Shown here: positions 8,308-16,459 of the stretch, in pieces
Position numbering within the stretch: position 1 is the stretch's first letter
Layout of the letters: every line of letters begins with the position of its first letter
Assembly (NCBI RefSeq): GCF_039542035.1
Contig: NZ_BAABHJ010000032.1
Span: 62,001-126,000 of the forward strand
Length of the DNA stretch: 64,000 bases
Direction: 5' to 3'
From: Actinoallomurus liliacearum
GTDB taxonomy: Bacteria; Actinomycetota; Actinomycetes; Streptosporangiales; Streptosporangiaceae
Notes under the pieces: model-generated
The model's input: only the letters and a program-made list of their open reading frames with translations
Database searches by the model: none
Told to the model about the DNA's origin: nothing
Made by a program: the position numbers and the translations under genes

Positions 8308-8320
8308 TGAGAGGCCCCTT

Positions 8321-9097
8321 TCAGGCGGTCAGCGTGACGTCGGCGTCCACGGGCCGGCCGCCGGTGATCTGGACGGGAACGGCGGCTGGGCCATGACCGG
8401 CGGCGACGAGCGTGTACGTCCCCGGTTCGAGGTCTTCGAAGGAGAACTCACCGGCCACACCGCTCACCGCGGTGCCGACGATCCTCCCGGACTGGTCCAT
8501 CAGCGTGAGCCGCGCGCCGTCGTACGGCCGATCCTGCAGCCATACCTCGCCGTTCAGCGTGCCGCGCGCCAGGAGATCCAGGTCCTGCCGGGTCTGCGTG
8601 CCCTGCCGGACCGTGACCGCGGCGGCCACCGGCCGCTGGCCGGGAGCGGAGGCGACCAGCGTGTAGGAGCCTTCGGGGAGGCTGATGAACGAGAAGCCGC
8701 CGCCCTCGGTGCTGCGCGCCGTCGCGACGACGTCGCCCTGGACGTCGGTCACGGTGATCGCCGCGTCCGCGACGGGCTGGCGGGTGCCGGACAGCCGGAC
8801 GATGCCGATCAGCCCGCCGACGCCGGCGATGGTCATGTCGTGGCGGACGGTCCCGGTCCCGACCGCCACGAGCGAGGCGATCGGCTCGTGGCCGGGCGCC
8901 GAGGCGATGATCAGGTAGGTGCCGCCCTTCTGCACGGTGAGGCGGTACTCCCCGTCCATCCCGGTGTACGCGGAACCGATCTTGCGGCCGGCCATGTCGG
9001 CCAGCGTGACCACCGCGTCGGCGACCGGCGGGCCCTCCGTCCGCTGTACCGTGCCGAAGACGGTGAGCGTCTCGCTCAGCGCCGTGTTCTCAGTCAT
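8321..9097 (-). CDS. Triple carboxypeptidase-regulatory-like (CnaB-type) repeat protein
   Basis: 258 residues made almost entirely of three ~80-residue beta-sandwich repeats (about 10-92, 93-173, 174-258). Each has the pattern G-x-V-x-x-P-V-A-D-A-x-V-T-L-x-D, G-x-Y/F-x-F/L, and G-T/S-Y-T/L-L-V/I-A-x-G/A-H/Q. There is no signal peptide, membrane segment or sortase signal, so a soluble cytoplasmic protein is predicted, which is unusual for this fold. Its ATG overlaps the marR stop (ATGA). The same module occurs twice at the end of the MFS exporter and once in the YceI protein of this operon. Role unknown; a ligand-binding or assembly role is inference. Confidence 0.85.
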   Translation of the reverse strand: MTENTALSETLTVFGTVQRTEGPPVADAVVTLADMAGRKIGSAYTGMDGEYRLTVQKGGTYLIIASAPGHEPIASLVAVGTGTVRHDMTIAGVGGLIGIVRLSGTRQPVADAAITVTDVQGDVVATARSTEGGGFSFISLPEGSYTLVASAPGQRPVAAAVTVRQGTQTRQDLDLLARGTLNGEVWLQDRPYDGARLTLMDQSGRIVGTAVSGVAGEFSFEDLEPGTYTLVAAGHGPAAVPVQITGGRPVDADVTLTA

Positions 9098-9711
9098 CGG
9101 TCCATTCCTCCGTCGTGCGGCCGTTCCGGGGCCGCGGCCAAGGCTTCGAGGGCGGGCACGGCGGCGGCGAGGCCGACCCGCTGATCCGCCGGCAGCAGGC
9201 GGATCCGGTCCGCGAGGAACCCGGTGGTGCGCCGCCCGAGATCGTCCAGCAGTTCGTCACCGGCGTCGCTCAGGACGAGCCGGCACACCCGGCGGTCCCG
9301 TGGGTCGGGCCGCCGGTCGATCAGTTGCAGCTTCGCCAGGGCGTCCACGATGTGGGAGACGGTCGGGGTGCTGACCGCCATCCGGCGGGCGAGCTCCCCC
9401 ACGGGGAGCGGCCCGCCGGCGGCGATGGTGGTCAACGCCGACAGCCGGCTCGGGGTCAGGTGATCCGGCCAGTCCTTGCGCAACCGGCGGTTGAGGGCTT
9501 CGAGCGCGACCCGGAGCCGTCCGGCGACCTCGGCGGACTCCTCGGCGGCGTCGGCCGGGGCCTGCTCCACCCGGGACCCGGCCTCCCCGCCCGGCGCCGG
9601 ACCGGCGTCCGCGCCGGCGCCCTCAGGGCGGGGCGCCGCCTCCCCGTCCGGGCCGGGGCCGGTGGCCGGGCGGTCCACGTTCACGCGGTCCGCCCGGGGA
9701 TCGGCGTCCAT
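9094..9711 (-). CDS. MarR-family transcriptional regulator
   Basis: 205 residues from ATG 9711, preceded by GGGCGAG at 5 nt; a GTG at 9717 overlapping the MFS stop is the alternative. Residues ~1-60 are a Pro/Gly/Ala/Glu-rich, probably disordered extension, unusual for MarR proteins of ~150 residues. The winged helix follows: LTPSRLSALTTIAAGGPLPVGELARRMAVSTPTVSHIVDAL, then a DPRDRRVCRLVLSDAG wing. It sits inside the operon between the MFS gene and the repeat-protein gene. It likely represses from the palindrome at 12101-12125 in response to a compound handled by the exporter. Confidence 0.92.
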   Translation of the reverse strand: MDADPRADRVNVDRPATGPGPDGEAAPRPEGAGADAGPAPGGEAGSRVEQAPADAAEESAEVAGRLRVALEALNRRLRKDWPDHLTPSRLSALTTIAAGGPLPVGELARRMAVSTPTVSHIVDALAKLQLIDRRPDPRDRRVCRLVLSDAGDELLDDLGRRTTGFLADRIRLLPADQRVGLAAAVPALEALAAAPERPHDGGMDR

Positions 9712-9713
9712 GG

Positions 9714-12068
9714 TCACTCGCCCAGCGCGACGCGCACGGTGGACGGCACTCCGGGCGGGACGCGGACGGTCGTCGTCACGGGACGGTGACCCGCCGCGAC
9801 CAGCGTGTAGCCGCCGTCCGCGAGGCCGGTGATCCGGTAGGCGCCGTTCTCGTCGGTGACCGTGGTCGCGACCACCTCACCGCTCTCGTCGGTGACGGTC
9901 GTGGTGATCCCGCCGACCGGCTCGCCGTGCGGAGACCGCACCACGCCGGACAGCACGCCGGTCGGGGGTGCGCTGTCGGGCACGAGCGGGAAGTCCCGGA
10001 CGATCGACGCCTCGCCCACGAGGACGGTCGCGGCCTGCGGGACGCGGCCCGGCGCGGTGACGATGACAAGGTGGTCGCCGTCGGTGACCGCGATCGAGTA
10101 CCGGCCGTCCGGTCCGGTCGTGGCCCGCCCGAGCTGGTGCCCGTCCGGCCCGGTGACCGTGACGGCGGCGCCGGGCACGGGCGTGCCCGCGCCGTCGTGG
10201 ATGAGGCCCGCGATGACCGGCCCGGTCCGGCCGTTCGACATCGCCCGCTGGGCGGCCGCCGGCGCGTGGGAGGTCGTCGGCACCATCTGCGGGACGGTGG
10301 GCTCGCTGAGCGCCAGCCCGGCCTCGCCGGTCACCCCGGCCAGCTCCGAGCCGAGCGACTCGTGCTCGGCGGGCCGCTCTCCGGGCTTGTTCCGCTTGGT
10401 CAGCAGCGACGCGATCGCGGCGACGACGCAGGCGGCGATCGCGAACCAGAACGCGATCGTCAGGCCGTCGTGGAACGGCTCGGTGATCAGGTGCGGGAAG
10501 AAGCTGCGCCCGGTGAGGTAGGAGGCGTGGTCGGCGGGCAGCTTGTGCAGCTCCGGGCCGAGGAGCTGCTGCATCGGGTTGTAGCCGAGGAAGGCCGCGA
10601 ACAGCACCGCGATCGGCGGCAGGTGCGAGATCGTCTGAGCCGTCTGGTCCGGGACGCCCTGGGCGGTCAGCCCGCTGTACATCGACGACGGCAGGCTGTG
10701 CGACAGGCCCGCCACCATGAGGCTGAAGAAGATGCCGATGGACAGCACCATCGCGGCGTTCTGGAACGTGGCGGTCATGCCGGCGCCGACACCCCGCTGG
10801 TCGGCCGGCACCGAGTTCATGATGTCGGCGCGGTTCGGGGAGGCGAACATGCCGGAGCCGATGCCGTTGACGACGAGCAGCACGGCGAACACCCAGTAGG
10901 AGAAGTTCACCGGGATGGCGAGGAGCAGCAGGAAGCTGAGTCCCGTGACGAGCGCGCCTCCCACCGTGAACACCCGGACGCCGATCCGGTCCGACAGGAT
11001 CCCGGACAGCGGCGCCGACAGCAGGAAGCCGACGGTCAGCGGGATCATGTAGATGCCCGCCCACAGCGGCGTGTCCTCGAAGCTGTAGCCGTGCTGGGGC
11101 AGCCAGATGCCCTGCAGCCAGATGATCAGCATGAACTGCAGGCCGCCTCGGCCGAGCGCGGTCAGCAGGCTCGCCAGGTTCCCCGCGGTGAAGGTGCGGT
11201 TCTTGAAGAGCGAGAGGTTGAACAGCGGCTCAGCGATCTTCGTCTCGATGTAGAGGAAGGCGCACAGGACAAGCGCGCCGCCGATCAGCGCGGTGAGCAC
11301 CCACGGGTTGGTCCATCCCATGGTGTGATCTTTGTACGGCTGGATGCCGTACGTGATGCCAATCAGAACCGAGATCAAACCGATAGCGAAGGTCAGGTTC
11401 CCCCACCAGTCGATCCGCGCCTTCTTGCGGACGCCGGTGTCGTGCAGCTTGACGTAGGCCCAGAACGTTCCAAAGACGCCGAACGGCACCGAGACCAGGA
11501 ACACGTAGTGCCAGTTGACCGGGCCGAGGATGCCGCCGAGGATCAGTCCGATGAAGGATCCGGCGATGCCCGCGATGGCGTTGATGCCGAGCGCCATGCC
11601 GCGCTTGGTGGCGGGGAACGCGTCGGTGAGGATGGCGGTGGAGTTCGCGAACAGCAGCGCGCCGCCGACGCCCTGGACGATCCGCCAGCCGATGAGCCAG
11701 AGGGCCGCCGACGACCCGTGCATCCAGCTGATCGACAGCAGGATCGAACAGACCGTGAAGACGGCGAAGCCCAGGTTGTACATCTTGACCCGGCCGTACA
11801 TGTCACCGAGACGGCCGAAGGACACCACCAGCACCGCGGTGACGACCATGAAGCCCATCATCATCCACAGCAGGTAGCTGGTGTTTCCAGCACCGAGGGG
11901 GTCGAGGCCGATGCCGTCGAAGATGTTCGGCAGCGCGATGAGCACGATCGACTGATTGATCATGACCATCAGCACGCCGAGCGTCGTGTTCGACAGCGCG
12001 ATCCACTTGTACCCGGGACCGAGGGCCCGGTGGTCCGGCCGTCCCGGCGCGTGGGCGCCCGTCGTCAT
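9714..12068 (-). CDS. DHA2-type MFS exporter with two C-terminal carboxypeptidase-regulatory-like domains
   Basis: 784 residues from ATG 12068 (AGGAG 10 nt upstream); a GTG at 12098 would add 10 residues. Residues ~20-560 are a drug:H+ antiporter (DHA2) MFS core with about 14 hydrophobic segments, including GRLGDMYGR, RIVQGVGGALLFANSTAIL and GIGSGMFASPNRADIMNSVP. After a cytosolic linker (~575-620) come two beta-sandwich modules (~620-700 and ~705-784). The second, SGVVRSPHGEPVGGITTTV...GGYTLVAAGHRP, closely resembles the repeats of the protein encoded at 8321-9097. MFS exporters do not normally carry such tails. It is the first gene of the operon and probably exports a drug or metabolite. 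Confidence 0.9.
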   Translation of the reverse strand: MTTGAHAPGRPDHRALGPGYKWIALSNTTLGVLMVMINQSIVLIALPNIFDGIGLDPLGAGNTSYLLWMMMGFMVVTAVLVVSFGRLGDMYGRVKMYNLGFAVFTVCSILLSISWMHGSSAALWLIGWRIVQGVGGALLFANSTAILTDAFPATKRGMALGINAIAGIAGSFIGLILGGILGPVNWHYVFLVSVPFGVFGTFWAYVKLHDTGVRKKARIDWWGNLTFAIGLISVLIGITYGIQPYKDHTMGWTNPWVLTALIGGALVLCAFLYIETKIAEPLFNLSLFKNRTFTAGNLASLLTALGRGGLQFMLIIWLQGIWLPQHGYSFEDTPLWAGIYMIPLTVGFLLSAPLSGILSDRIGVRVFTVGGALVTGLSFLLLLAIPVNFSYWVFAVLLVVNGIGSGMFASPNRADIMNSVPADQRGVGAGMTATFQNAAMVLSIGIFFSLMVAGLSHSLPSSMYSGLTAQGVPDQTAQTISHLPPIAVLFAAFLGYNPMQQLLGPELHKLPADHASYLTGRSFFPHLITEPFHDGLTIAFWFAIAACVVAAIASLLTKRNKPGERPAEHESLGSELAGVTGEAGLALSEPTVPQMVPTTSHAPAAAQRAMSNGRTGPVIAGLIHDGAGTPVPGAAVTVTGPDGHQLGRATTGPDGRYSIAVTDGDHLVIVTAPGRVPQAATVLVGEASIVRDFPLVPDSAPPTGVLSGVVRSPHGEPVGGITTTVTDESGEVVATTVTDENGAYRITGLADGGYTLVAAGHRPVTTTVRVPPGVPSTVRVALGE

Positions 12069-12100
12069 CAGGGATTCGCTCCTGTAGTTCGTCAGCACAA

Positions 12101-12125
12101 ATGTTGCTTAGTGCTAACTAACTAT
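12101..12125. promoter_or_regulatory. Probable MarR operator upstream of MFS operon
   Basis: TTAGTGCTAA (12108-12117) is a perfect TTAG/CTAA palindrome, overlapped by TTAGT-N4-ACTAA (12108-12121). It is AT-rich in an otherwise GC-rich region and lies 40 nt upstream of the MFS start. Size and position fit a MarR dimer site. Binding is inferred. Confidence 0.55.
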
Positions 12126-12252
12126 AGAGCAAGGCGATTCGCCCGAGACGCCCGGCCAGGGAGGAACGTCCCGGGACGCACCTTCGGAGAGCGGCGCTCC
12201 GGCCGTACGACCTGTGGAACGCCGCAGAGTCACCCGCAGGGACAGGCGGGCC

Positions 12253-13152
12253 TCAGGCCCCGTACACCGGCTCCGGTGACACGGCGTCGGCCAGCAGCCC
12301 TCGCACCACGGGCCCCAGCTCGGCGGGCTCCCACCGCGCTCCCCTGTCGGCGGCCGGCCCGTGCCGGAAGCCCTCCATCACGCAGATCCGGCCGCCCTCG
12401 ACCTCGAACACCCGGCCGGTGACGTCACAGTCGGCCGAACCGAGCCAGGCGACGAGCGGCGACACGTTCTCCGGCGCCATCGCGTCGAAGCCGCCGTCCC
12501 CGGGCGCCGTCATGGTCGCGGCGAACACCTCCTCGGTCATGCGGGTGCGCGCGGCCGGCGCGATCGCGTTGACCCGCACGCCGTAGCGCCCCAGCTCGGC
12601 CGCCGCCACCAGGGCCAGTCCGACGATGCCCGCCTTGGCCGCCGCGTAGTTGCCCTGGCCGACGCTGCCCAGCAGCCCCGCCCCCGAGGAGGTCATCACC
12701 ACGCGGCCGGTCCCCGGACGGCCCGCCTTCGCTTCGGCCCGCCAGTGCAGGCCCGCGTGCTTCAGCGGCAGGAAGTGTCCCTTGAGGTGCACGCGCGTGA
12801 CCGCGTCCCACTCCTCCTCCGACAGGTTGACCAGCATGCGGTCCCGCAGGAACCCGGCGTTGCAGACCAGGGTGTCGAGCCGCCCGAACGCGTCGAGCGC
12901 GGCCCGCACCAGCGCCTCCGCGCCCTCGGCGGTCGCGATGTCGTACGGCGCCGCGACCGCCTTCCCGCCCGCCCCCTGGATCTCCGCGACCACGTCGTCG
13001 GCCGGGCCCGAGGAGCCGCCGGACCCGTCCAGCCCCACCCCGATGTCGTTGACCACGACGGCCGCGCCCTGCCGGGCGAACTCCAGCGCGTGGGCGCGAC
13101 CGAGCCCGCGCCCGGCACCGGTCACGACGACGACTCGACCCTGGCAGATCAT
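12253..13152 (-). CDS. Short-chain dehydrogenase of steroid C/D-ring cluster (Rv3548c-like)
   Basis: 299 residues. Rossmann cofactor motif VVTGAGRGLGRAH, VNDIGVGLDGSG (17-beta-HSD4-like subtype), CNAG, catalytic Ser (TSSGAG) and YAAAK. Length and layout fit the SDR next to echA20 in mycobacterial KstR2 clusters (Rv3548c). A 3-hydroxyacyl-CoA dehydrogenase step after ring opening is likely, by family. It overlaps the upstream SDR by ATGA and shares its promoter, which carries the palindrome at 13942-13963. It is the promoter-distal gene of a two-gene unit divergent from echA20-ipdABC. Confidence 0.85.
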   Translation of the reverse strand: MICQGRVVVVTGAGRGLGRAHALEFARQGAAVVVNDIGVGLDGSGGSSGPADDVVAEIQGAGGKAVAAPYDIATAEGAEALVRAALDAFGRLDTLVCNAGFLRDRMLVNLSEEEWDAVTRVHLKGHFLPLKHAGLHWRAEAKAGRPGTGRVVMTSSGAGLLGSVGQGNYAAAKAGIVGLALVAAAELGRYGVRVNAIAPAARTRMTEEVFAATMTAPGDGGFDAMAPENVSPLVAWLGSADCDVTGRVFEVEGGRICVMEGFRHGPAADRGARWEPAELGPVVRGLLADAVSPEPVYGA

Positions 13153-13916
13153 TCACCCTCCTGGTTCGTCCGGTCCGCGTTGGCCGCGTCGAGGAAGGCG
13201 GGGCGCTCTCCCCCGCCGTGCACCAGCAGTGCCGAGCCGCTGACGTAGCCGGCGAGGTCGGAGGCGAGGAAGACGCACGCGGCCCCGGCGTCGTACGGGT
13301 CGGCCAGCCGCCCCAGGGGCACGGTGCGCTCGACGGCGGCGACGCCCGCCTCGTCGCCGTAGTGCAGGTGCGACCGCTCGGTGCGGACCATCCCCAGGGT
13401 CAGCGCGTTGACGCGCACCTTCGGCGCCCACTCGACGGCGAGGCTGCGGGTGAGGTTGTCCAGGCCCGCCTTCGCCGCGCCGTACGCCGCCGTGCCTGGG
13501 GACGGGCGCACGCCGCTCACGCTGCCGACCATGATGATCGATCCGCCGTCGCCGCGCTGCATGACCGCGTTGGCCGCCCGGGCGACGTAGAGGGGCGCGA
13601 CGAGGTTCAGCTCGATGATCTTGGCGTGGGTGCGGGGGGCGCCGTCGGCGGCCGGCAGGTAGGGGGTGCCGCCCGCGTTGTTGACCACGACGTCGAGCCG
13701 GTCGAGACCCTCGGCGAAGTCCCGTACGGCGGCGGCGTCGCGTACGTCGAGCGGGACGAACCGCAGACCGGACGGCAGCCGGTCCGGCGCGTGGCGGGCG
13801 ACGGCGATCACCTCGGCGCCGGCGTCGAGGAACGCCCGGCTGATGCCGAGGCCGACCCCGCGCACTCCCCCGGTGACGACCGCGACCTTGCCGCTGAGAT
13901 CGAGCGTGTAGGGCAT
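13149..13916 (-). CDS. Short-chain dehydrogenase of steroid C/D-ring cluster (Rv3549c-like)
   Basis: 255 residues from ATG 13916, preceded by AGGAAGGGGG. SDR motifs: VVTGGVRGVGLGI, NNAGG, GSVSGVRPSPG and YGAAKAGL, giving the Ser-Tyr-Lys catalytic set. Synteny with echA20, ipdA and ipdB on the other side of a divergent promoter matches Rv3549c of the mycobacterial KstR2 regulon. It probably oxidises or reduces a CoA-bound intermediate of HIP breakdown; the exact substrate is not assigned. The stop overlaps the start of the second SDR. Confidence 0.85.
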   Translation of the reverse strand: MPYTLDLSGKVAVVTGGVRGVGLGISRAFLDAGAEVIAVARHAPDRLPSGLRFVPLDVRDAAAVRDFAEGLDRLDVVVNNAGGTPYLPAADGAPRTHAKIIELNLVAPLYVARAANAVMQRGDGGSIIMVGSVSGVRPSPGTAAYGAAKAGLDNLTRSLAVEWAPKVRVNALTLGMVRTERSHLHYGDEAGVAAVERTVPLGRLADPYDAGAACVFLASDLAGYVSGSALLVHGGGERPAFLDAANADRTNQEGE

Positions 13917-13941
13917 GGCACCCCCTTCCTCTGTACACTAC

Positions 13942-13963
13942 TTCTAACAAACGTTTGGTGGAA
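13942..13963. promoter_or_regulatory. Probable KstR2 operator, SDR/echA20 divergent promoter
   Basis: CTAACAAACGTTTGGTGG (13944-13961) contains the 10-bp palindrome CAAACGTTTG. An almost identical site lies at the ipdF/fadE30 divergent promoter. As I recall it, the mycobacterial KstR2 consensus is AnCAAGnnCTTGnT; this site is AACAAACGTTTGGT, the same skeleton with one symmetrical base change. It ends 12 nt before echA20. Confidence 0.7.
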
Positions 13964-13973
13964 AGGTAGCGCA

Positions 13974-14726
13974 ATGGGCATCTCCACCACGCTTCATCGA
14001 TCGGGCGTCGCCGACATCGTCGTGAACGCCCCACCCGTCAACGCGCTGACCGTCCAGGGCTGGCACGACCTGGCCGACGCCGTCACGGCGGCCGGCCGTG
14101 ACCCGGCCGTCCGCGTGGTCGTGCTCCGCGCCGAGGGGCGCGGTTTCAACGCCGGCGTCGACATCAAGGAGATGCAGGCCACCGAAGGGCACACGGCGCT
14201 GCTCGGCGCCAACCGCGGCTGCTACGCGGCGTTCGCCGCCGTTTACGAGTGCGCGGTCCCGGTCATCGCGGCGGTGCACGGCTTCTGCCTGGGCGGCGGC
14301 ATCGGCCTGGTCGGCAACGCCGACATCGTCGTGGCCGCCGAGGACGCCTACTTCGGCCTGCCGGAGGTCGATCGCGGGGCGCTGGGCGCGGCGACCCACC
14401 TGGCCCGGCTGGTCCCGCAGCACCTGATGCGGGCGATGGTCTACACCTGCCGCACCGTCACCGCGGCGGAACTGCACCGGCACGGGTCCGTGCTCGAGGT
14501 CGTGCCCGCCGCCGAACTGCGCGCCACCACCCTGCGGCTCGCCGGGACGATCGCCGAGAAGGACCCGTACGTCATCCGCCGGGCCAAGGAGTCGCTGAAC
14601 GGCATCGACCCGGTCGACCCGAAACGGAGCTACCGGTTCGAGCAGGGCTTCACCTTCGAGCTCAACCTGGCCGGCGCCGGCGATCGCCACCGCGCCGCCT
14701 TCGTCGCGGACAAGGAGGCCACGTGA
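13974..14726 (+). CDS. echA20: EchA20-like crotonase, steroid ring-D hydrolase
   Basis: 250 residues from ATG 13974 (AAAGG upstream). Crotonase fold with oxyanion-hole regions GRGFNAGVDIKEMQ and HGFCLGGGIGLVGNADIVVA. In Mycobacterium EchA20 hydrolytically opens the last five-membered ring of HIEC-CoA to give COCHEA-CoA; it does not simply hydrate. The assignment rests on exact synteny: it is followed by ipdA (GTGA overlap), ipdB and ipdC, as in Rv3550-Rv3553. It is the first gene of a four-gene operon controlled by the operator just upstream. Confidence 0.9.
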   Translation: MGISTTLHRSGVADIVVNAPPVNALTVQGWHDLADAVTAAGRDPAVRVVVLRAEGRGFNAGVDIKEMQATEGHTALLGANRGCYAAFAAVYECAVPVIAAVHGFCLGGGIGLVGNADIVVAAEDAYFGLPEVDRGALGAATHLARLVPQHLMRAMVYTCRTVTAAELHRHGSVLEVVPAAELRATTLRLAGTIAEKDPYVIRRAKESLNGIDPVDPKRSYRFEQGFTFELNLAGAGDRHRAAFVADKEAT

Positions 14727-15616
14727 CCCCCGCGCCCCCTCGCGCGCACGCGCCCACGAAAGAGCTCTCGATCGAGGAGGTGGTCGGCTCGATCGAGTCC
14801 GGGACGACCGTCGGCATCGGCGGGTGGGGGTCGCGGCGCAAGCCGATGGCGCTGGTCCGGGCGATCTGCCGATCCGGCCTGCGCGACCTCACCGTGGTGT
14901 CCTACGGCGGCCCGGACGTCGGGCTGCTGTGCGCGTACGGGAAGGTCCGGCGCGTCGTCGCTCCGTTCGCGACGCTCGACTCGATCCCGCTCGAACCGCA
15001 CTTCCGCCGGGCCCGGCAGCAGGGGACGATCGCCTTCACCGAGTACGACGAGGGCATGTTCATGCTCGGGCTGCACGCGGCGGCGCACCGGCTGCCGTTC
15101 CTGCCCACCCGCGCCGGACTCGGCTCCGACGTCATGCGGGTGAACCCGGAGCTGCGGACGGTCCGCTCCCCGTACGGGGACGGCGAGGAACTCGTCGCGA
15201 TGCCCGCGCTGACGATGGACGTCGCCCTGATCCACCTGAACCGGGCGGACCGGCGCGGCAACGCGCAGTACCTCGGCCCGGATCCGTACCTCGACGACCT
15301 GTTCGCCAAGGCGGCGGCCCGGACGTACGTCTCCTGCGAACGTCTCATCGAGACGGCCGACCTGCGCAAGGAGGGCCCGGTGCAGAGCCTGCTGATCAGC
15401 CGGTCCCACGTCACGGGCGTCGTCGAGACCCCGAACGGCGCCCACTTCACCTCCTGCGAACCGGACCACGACCGCGACGAGGCGTTCCAGCAGGCGTACG
15501 CCGCCGCGGCCGGCGACCCGGCGGCCTGGGAGGGGTTCCGCGAGCGGTTCCTGACCGGCGACGAGGCGGCCTACCAGTCCGCCGTCCGCGCCTGGCGGAG
15601 GGAGGAGGGGCGATGA
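14723..15616 (+). CDS. ipdA: IpdA, alpha subunit of COCHEA-CoA hydrolase
   Basis: 297 residues from GTG 14723, which overlaps the echA20 TGA; GGAGG precedes it by 4 nt. Family I CoA-transferase fold (GIGGWGSRRKPMALVRAI, SYGGPDVGLLC). Mycobacterial IpdAB is a CoA-transferase relative that hydrolyses the last steroid ring. Its catalytic Glu is probably E107 in FTEYDEGMF, by analogy with Glu105 of the M. tuberculosis enzyme. It acts with the next gene product as a heteromer. Length matches the known subunit of ~292 residues. Confidence 0.92.
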   Translation: MTPAPPRAHAPTKELSIEEVVGSIESGTTVGIGGWGSRRKPMALVRAICRSGLRDLTVVSYGGPDVGLLCAYGKVRRVVAPFATLDSIPLEPHFRRARQQGTIAFTEYDEGMFMLGLHAAAHRLPFLPTRAGLGSDVMRVNPELRTVRSPYGDGEELVAMPALTMDVALIHLNRADRRGNAQYLGPDPYLDDLFAKAAARTYVSCERLIETADLRKEGPVQSLLISRSHVTGVVETPNGAHFTSCEPDHDRDEAFQQAYAAAAGDPAAWEGFRERFLTGDEAAYQSAVRAWRREEGR

Positions 15617-15633
15617 CCGGCGAAGGAGGGGCC

Positions 15634-16374
15634 ATGAGCGCGACGAGGGCCGAGGTGTGCGTGACGGCGTGCGCGGAGGCGTTCCGCGGCGACGGCGAGG
15701 TCCTCGCGGCGGGCATCGGCGGCGCCGTCACCGTCCTGGCCGCCCGGCTCGCGCGGCTGACGTTCGAGCCCGGCCTGCTGACGCACGACGGCACGTGCCT
15801 GCTGACCGGTGACGTTCCCGCGCTCGGCGAGAGGCCGGGCGAGATCGAGGGCTGGCTGCCGTTCCGCGAGCACCTGTGGCTGGTGCTGAACGGCCGCCGT
15901 CACGTCATGCTCGGCGCGAGCCAGATCGACCGCTTCGGCAACACGAACATCTCGTGCATCGGCGACTGGGCGCGCCCGAAGGCCCAGTTGCTCGGCGTGC
16001 GCGGCGTGCCCGGCAACACCCGGTGCGACACGACCAGCTACTGGATTCCCCGCCACTCCCCCCGGGTGTTCGTCGAGACGGTCGACATGGTCAGCGGCGT
16101 CGGGTACGACCGGGGCGCCCACGAGATCCGCGTCGTGGTGACCGACCTGGCCGTCCTCGACTTCGCCACGCCGGACCGGCGGATGCGGCTGCGCTCGGTC
16201 CACCCCGGCGTGACGGTCGAGGAGGTCGTCGCGGCCACCGGCTTCGCCCTCTCCGTCCCCGAGGACGTCCCCGCGACGCGGGTCCCGGACGCGGAGGAGC
16301 TGCGGATCATCCGCGAGGTCCTCGACCCGAACGGCCTCCGCGACCGGGAGGTCCCGGAGGGCTCCCGCCGATGA
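15634..16374 (+). CDS. ipdB: IpdB, beta subunit of COCHEA-CoA hydrolase
   Basis: 246 residues from ATG 15634, where the N-terminus MSATRAEVCVTACAEAF aligns with mycobacterial IpdB and GGAGG lies 4 nt upstream. An in-frame ATG at 15613, overlapping the ipdA stop (ATGA), would add seven residues. Family motifs: LLTHDGTCLLTGDVPALG, MLGASQIDRFGNTNIS, GVRGVPGN, VDMVSGVGY and IREVLDPNGLRDRE at the C-terminus. With IpdA it opens ring C of COCHEA-CoA. Function by family and synteny. Confidence 0.92.
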   Translation: MSATRAEVCVTACAEAFRGDGEVLAAGIGGAVTVLAARLARLTFEPGLLTHDGTCLLTGDVPALGERPGEIEGWLPFREHLWLVLNGRRHVMLGASQIDRFGNTNISCIGDWARPKAQLLGVRGVPGNTRCDTTSYWIPRHSPRVFVETVDMVSGVGYDRGAHEIRVVVTDLAVLDFATPDRRMRLRSVHPGVTVEEVVAATGFALSVPEDVPATRVPDAEELRIIREVLDPNGLRDREVPEGSRR

Positions 16375-16459
16375 GAGCGGGGACGGGACGACGCGCCGGC
16401 CGGGGTGAGACGCGTCCGGCGATGGCCGCACCGGTCGACGACGAAAGGGGCACCGGCCC

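Noticed and set aside
9786..12422. 878-residue plus-strand frame opposite the MFS gene
   Set aside because: Arg/Asp/Gln-rich antisense shadow with no start signal or domain.
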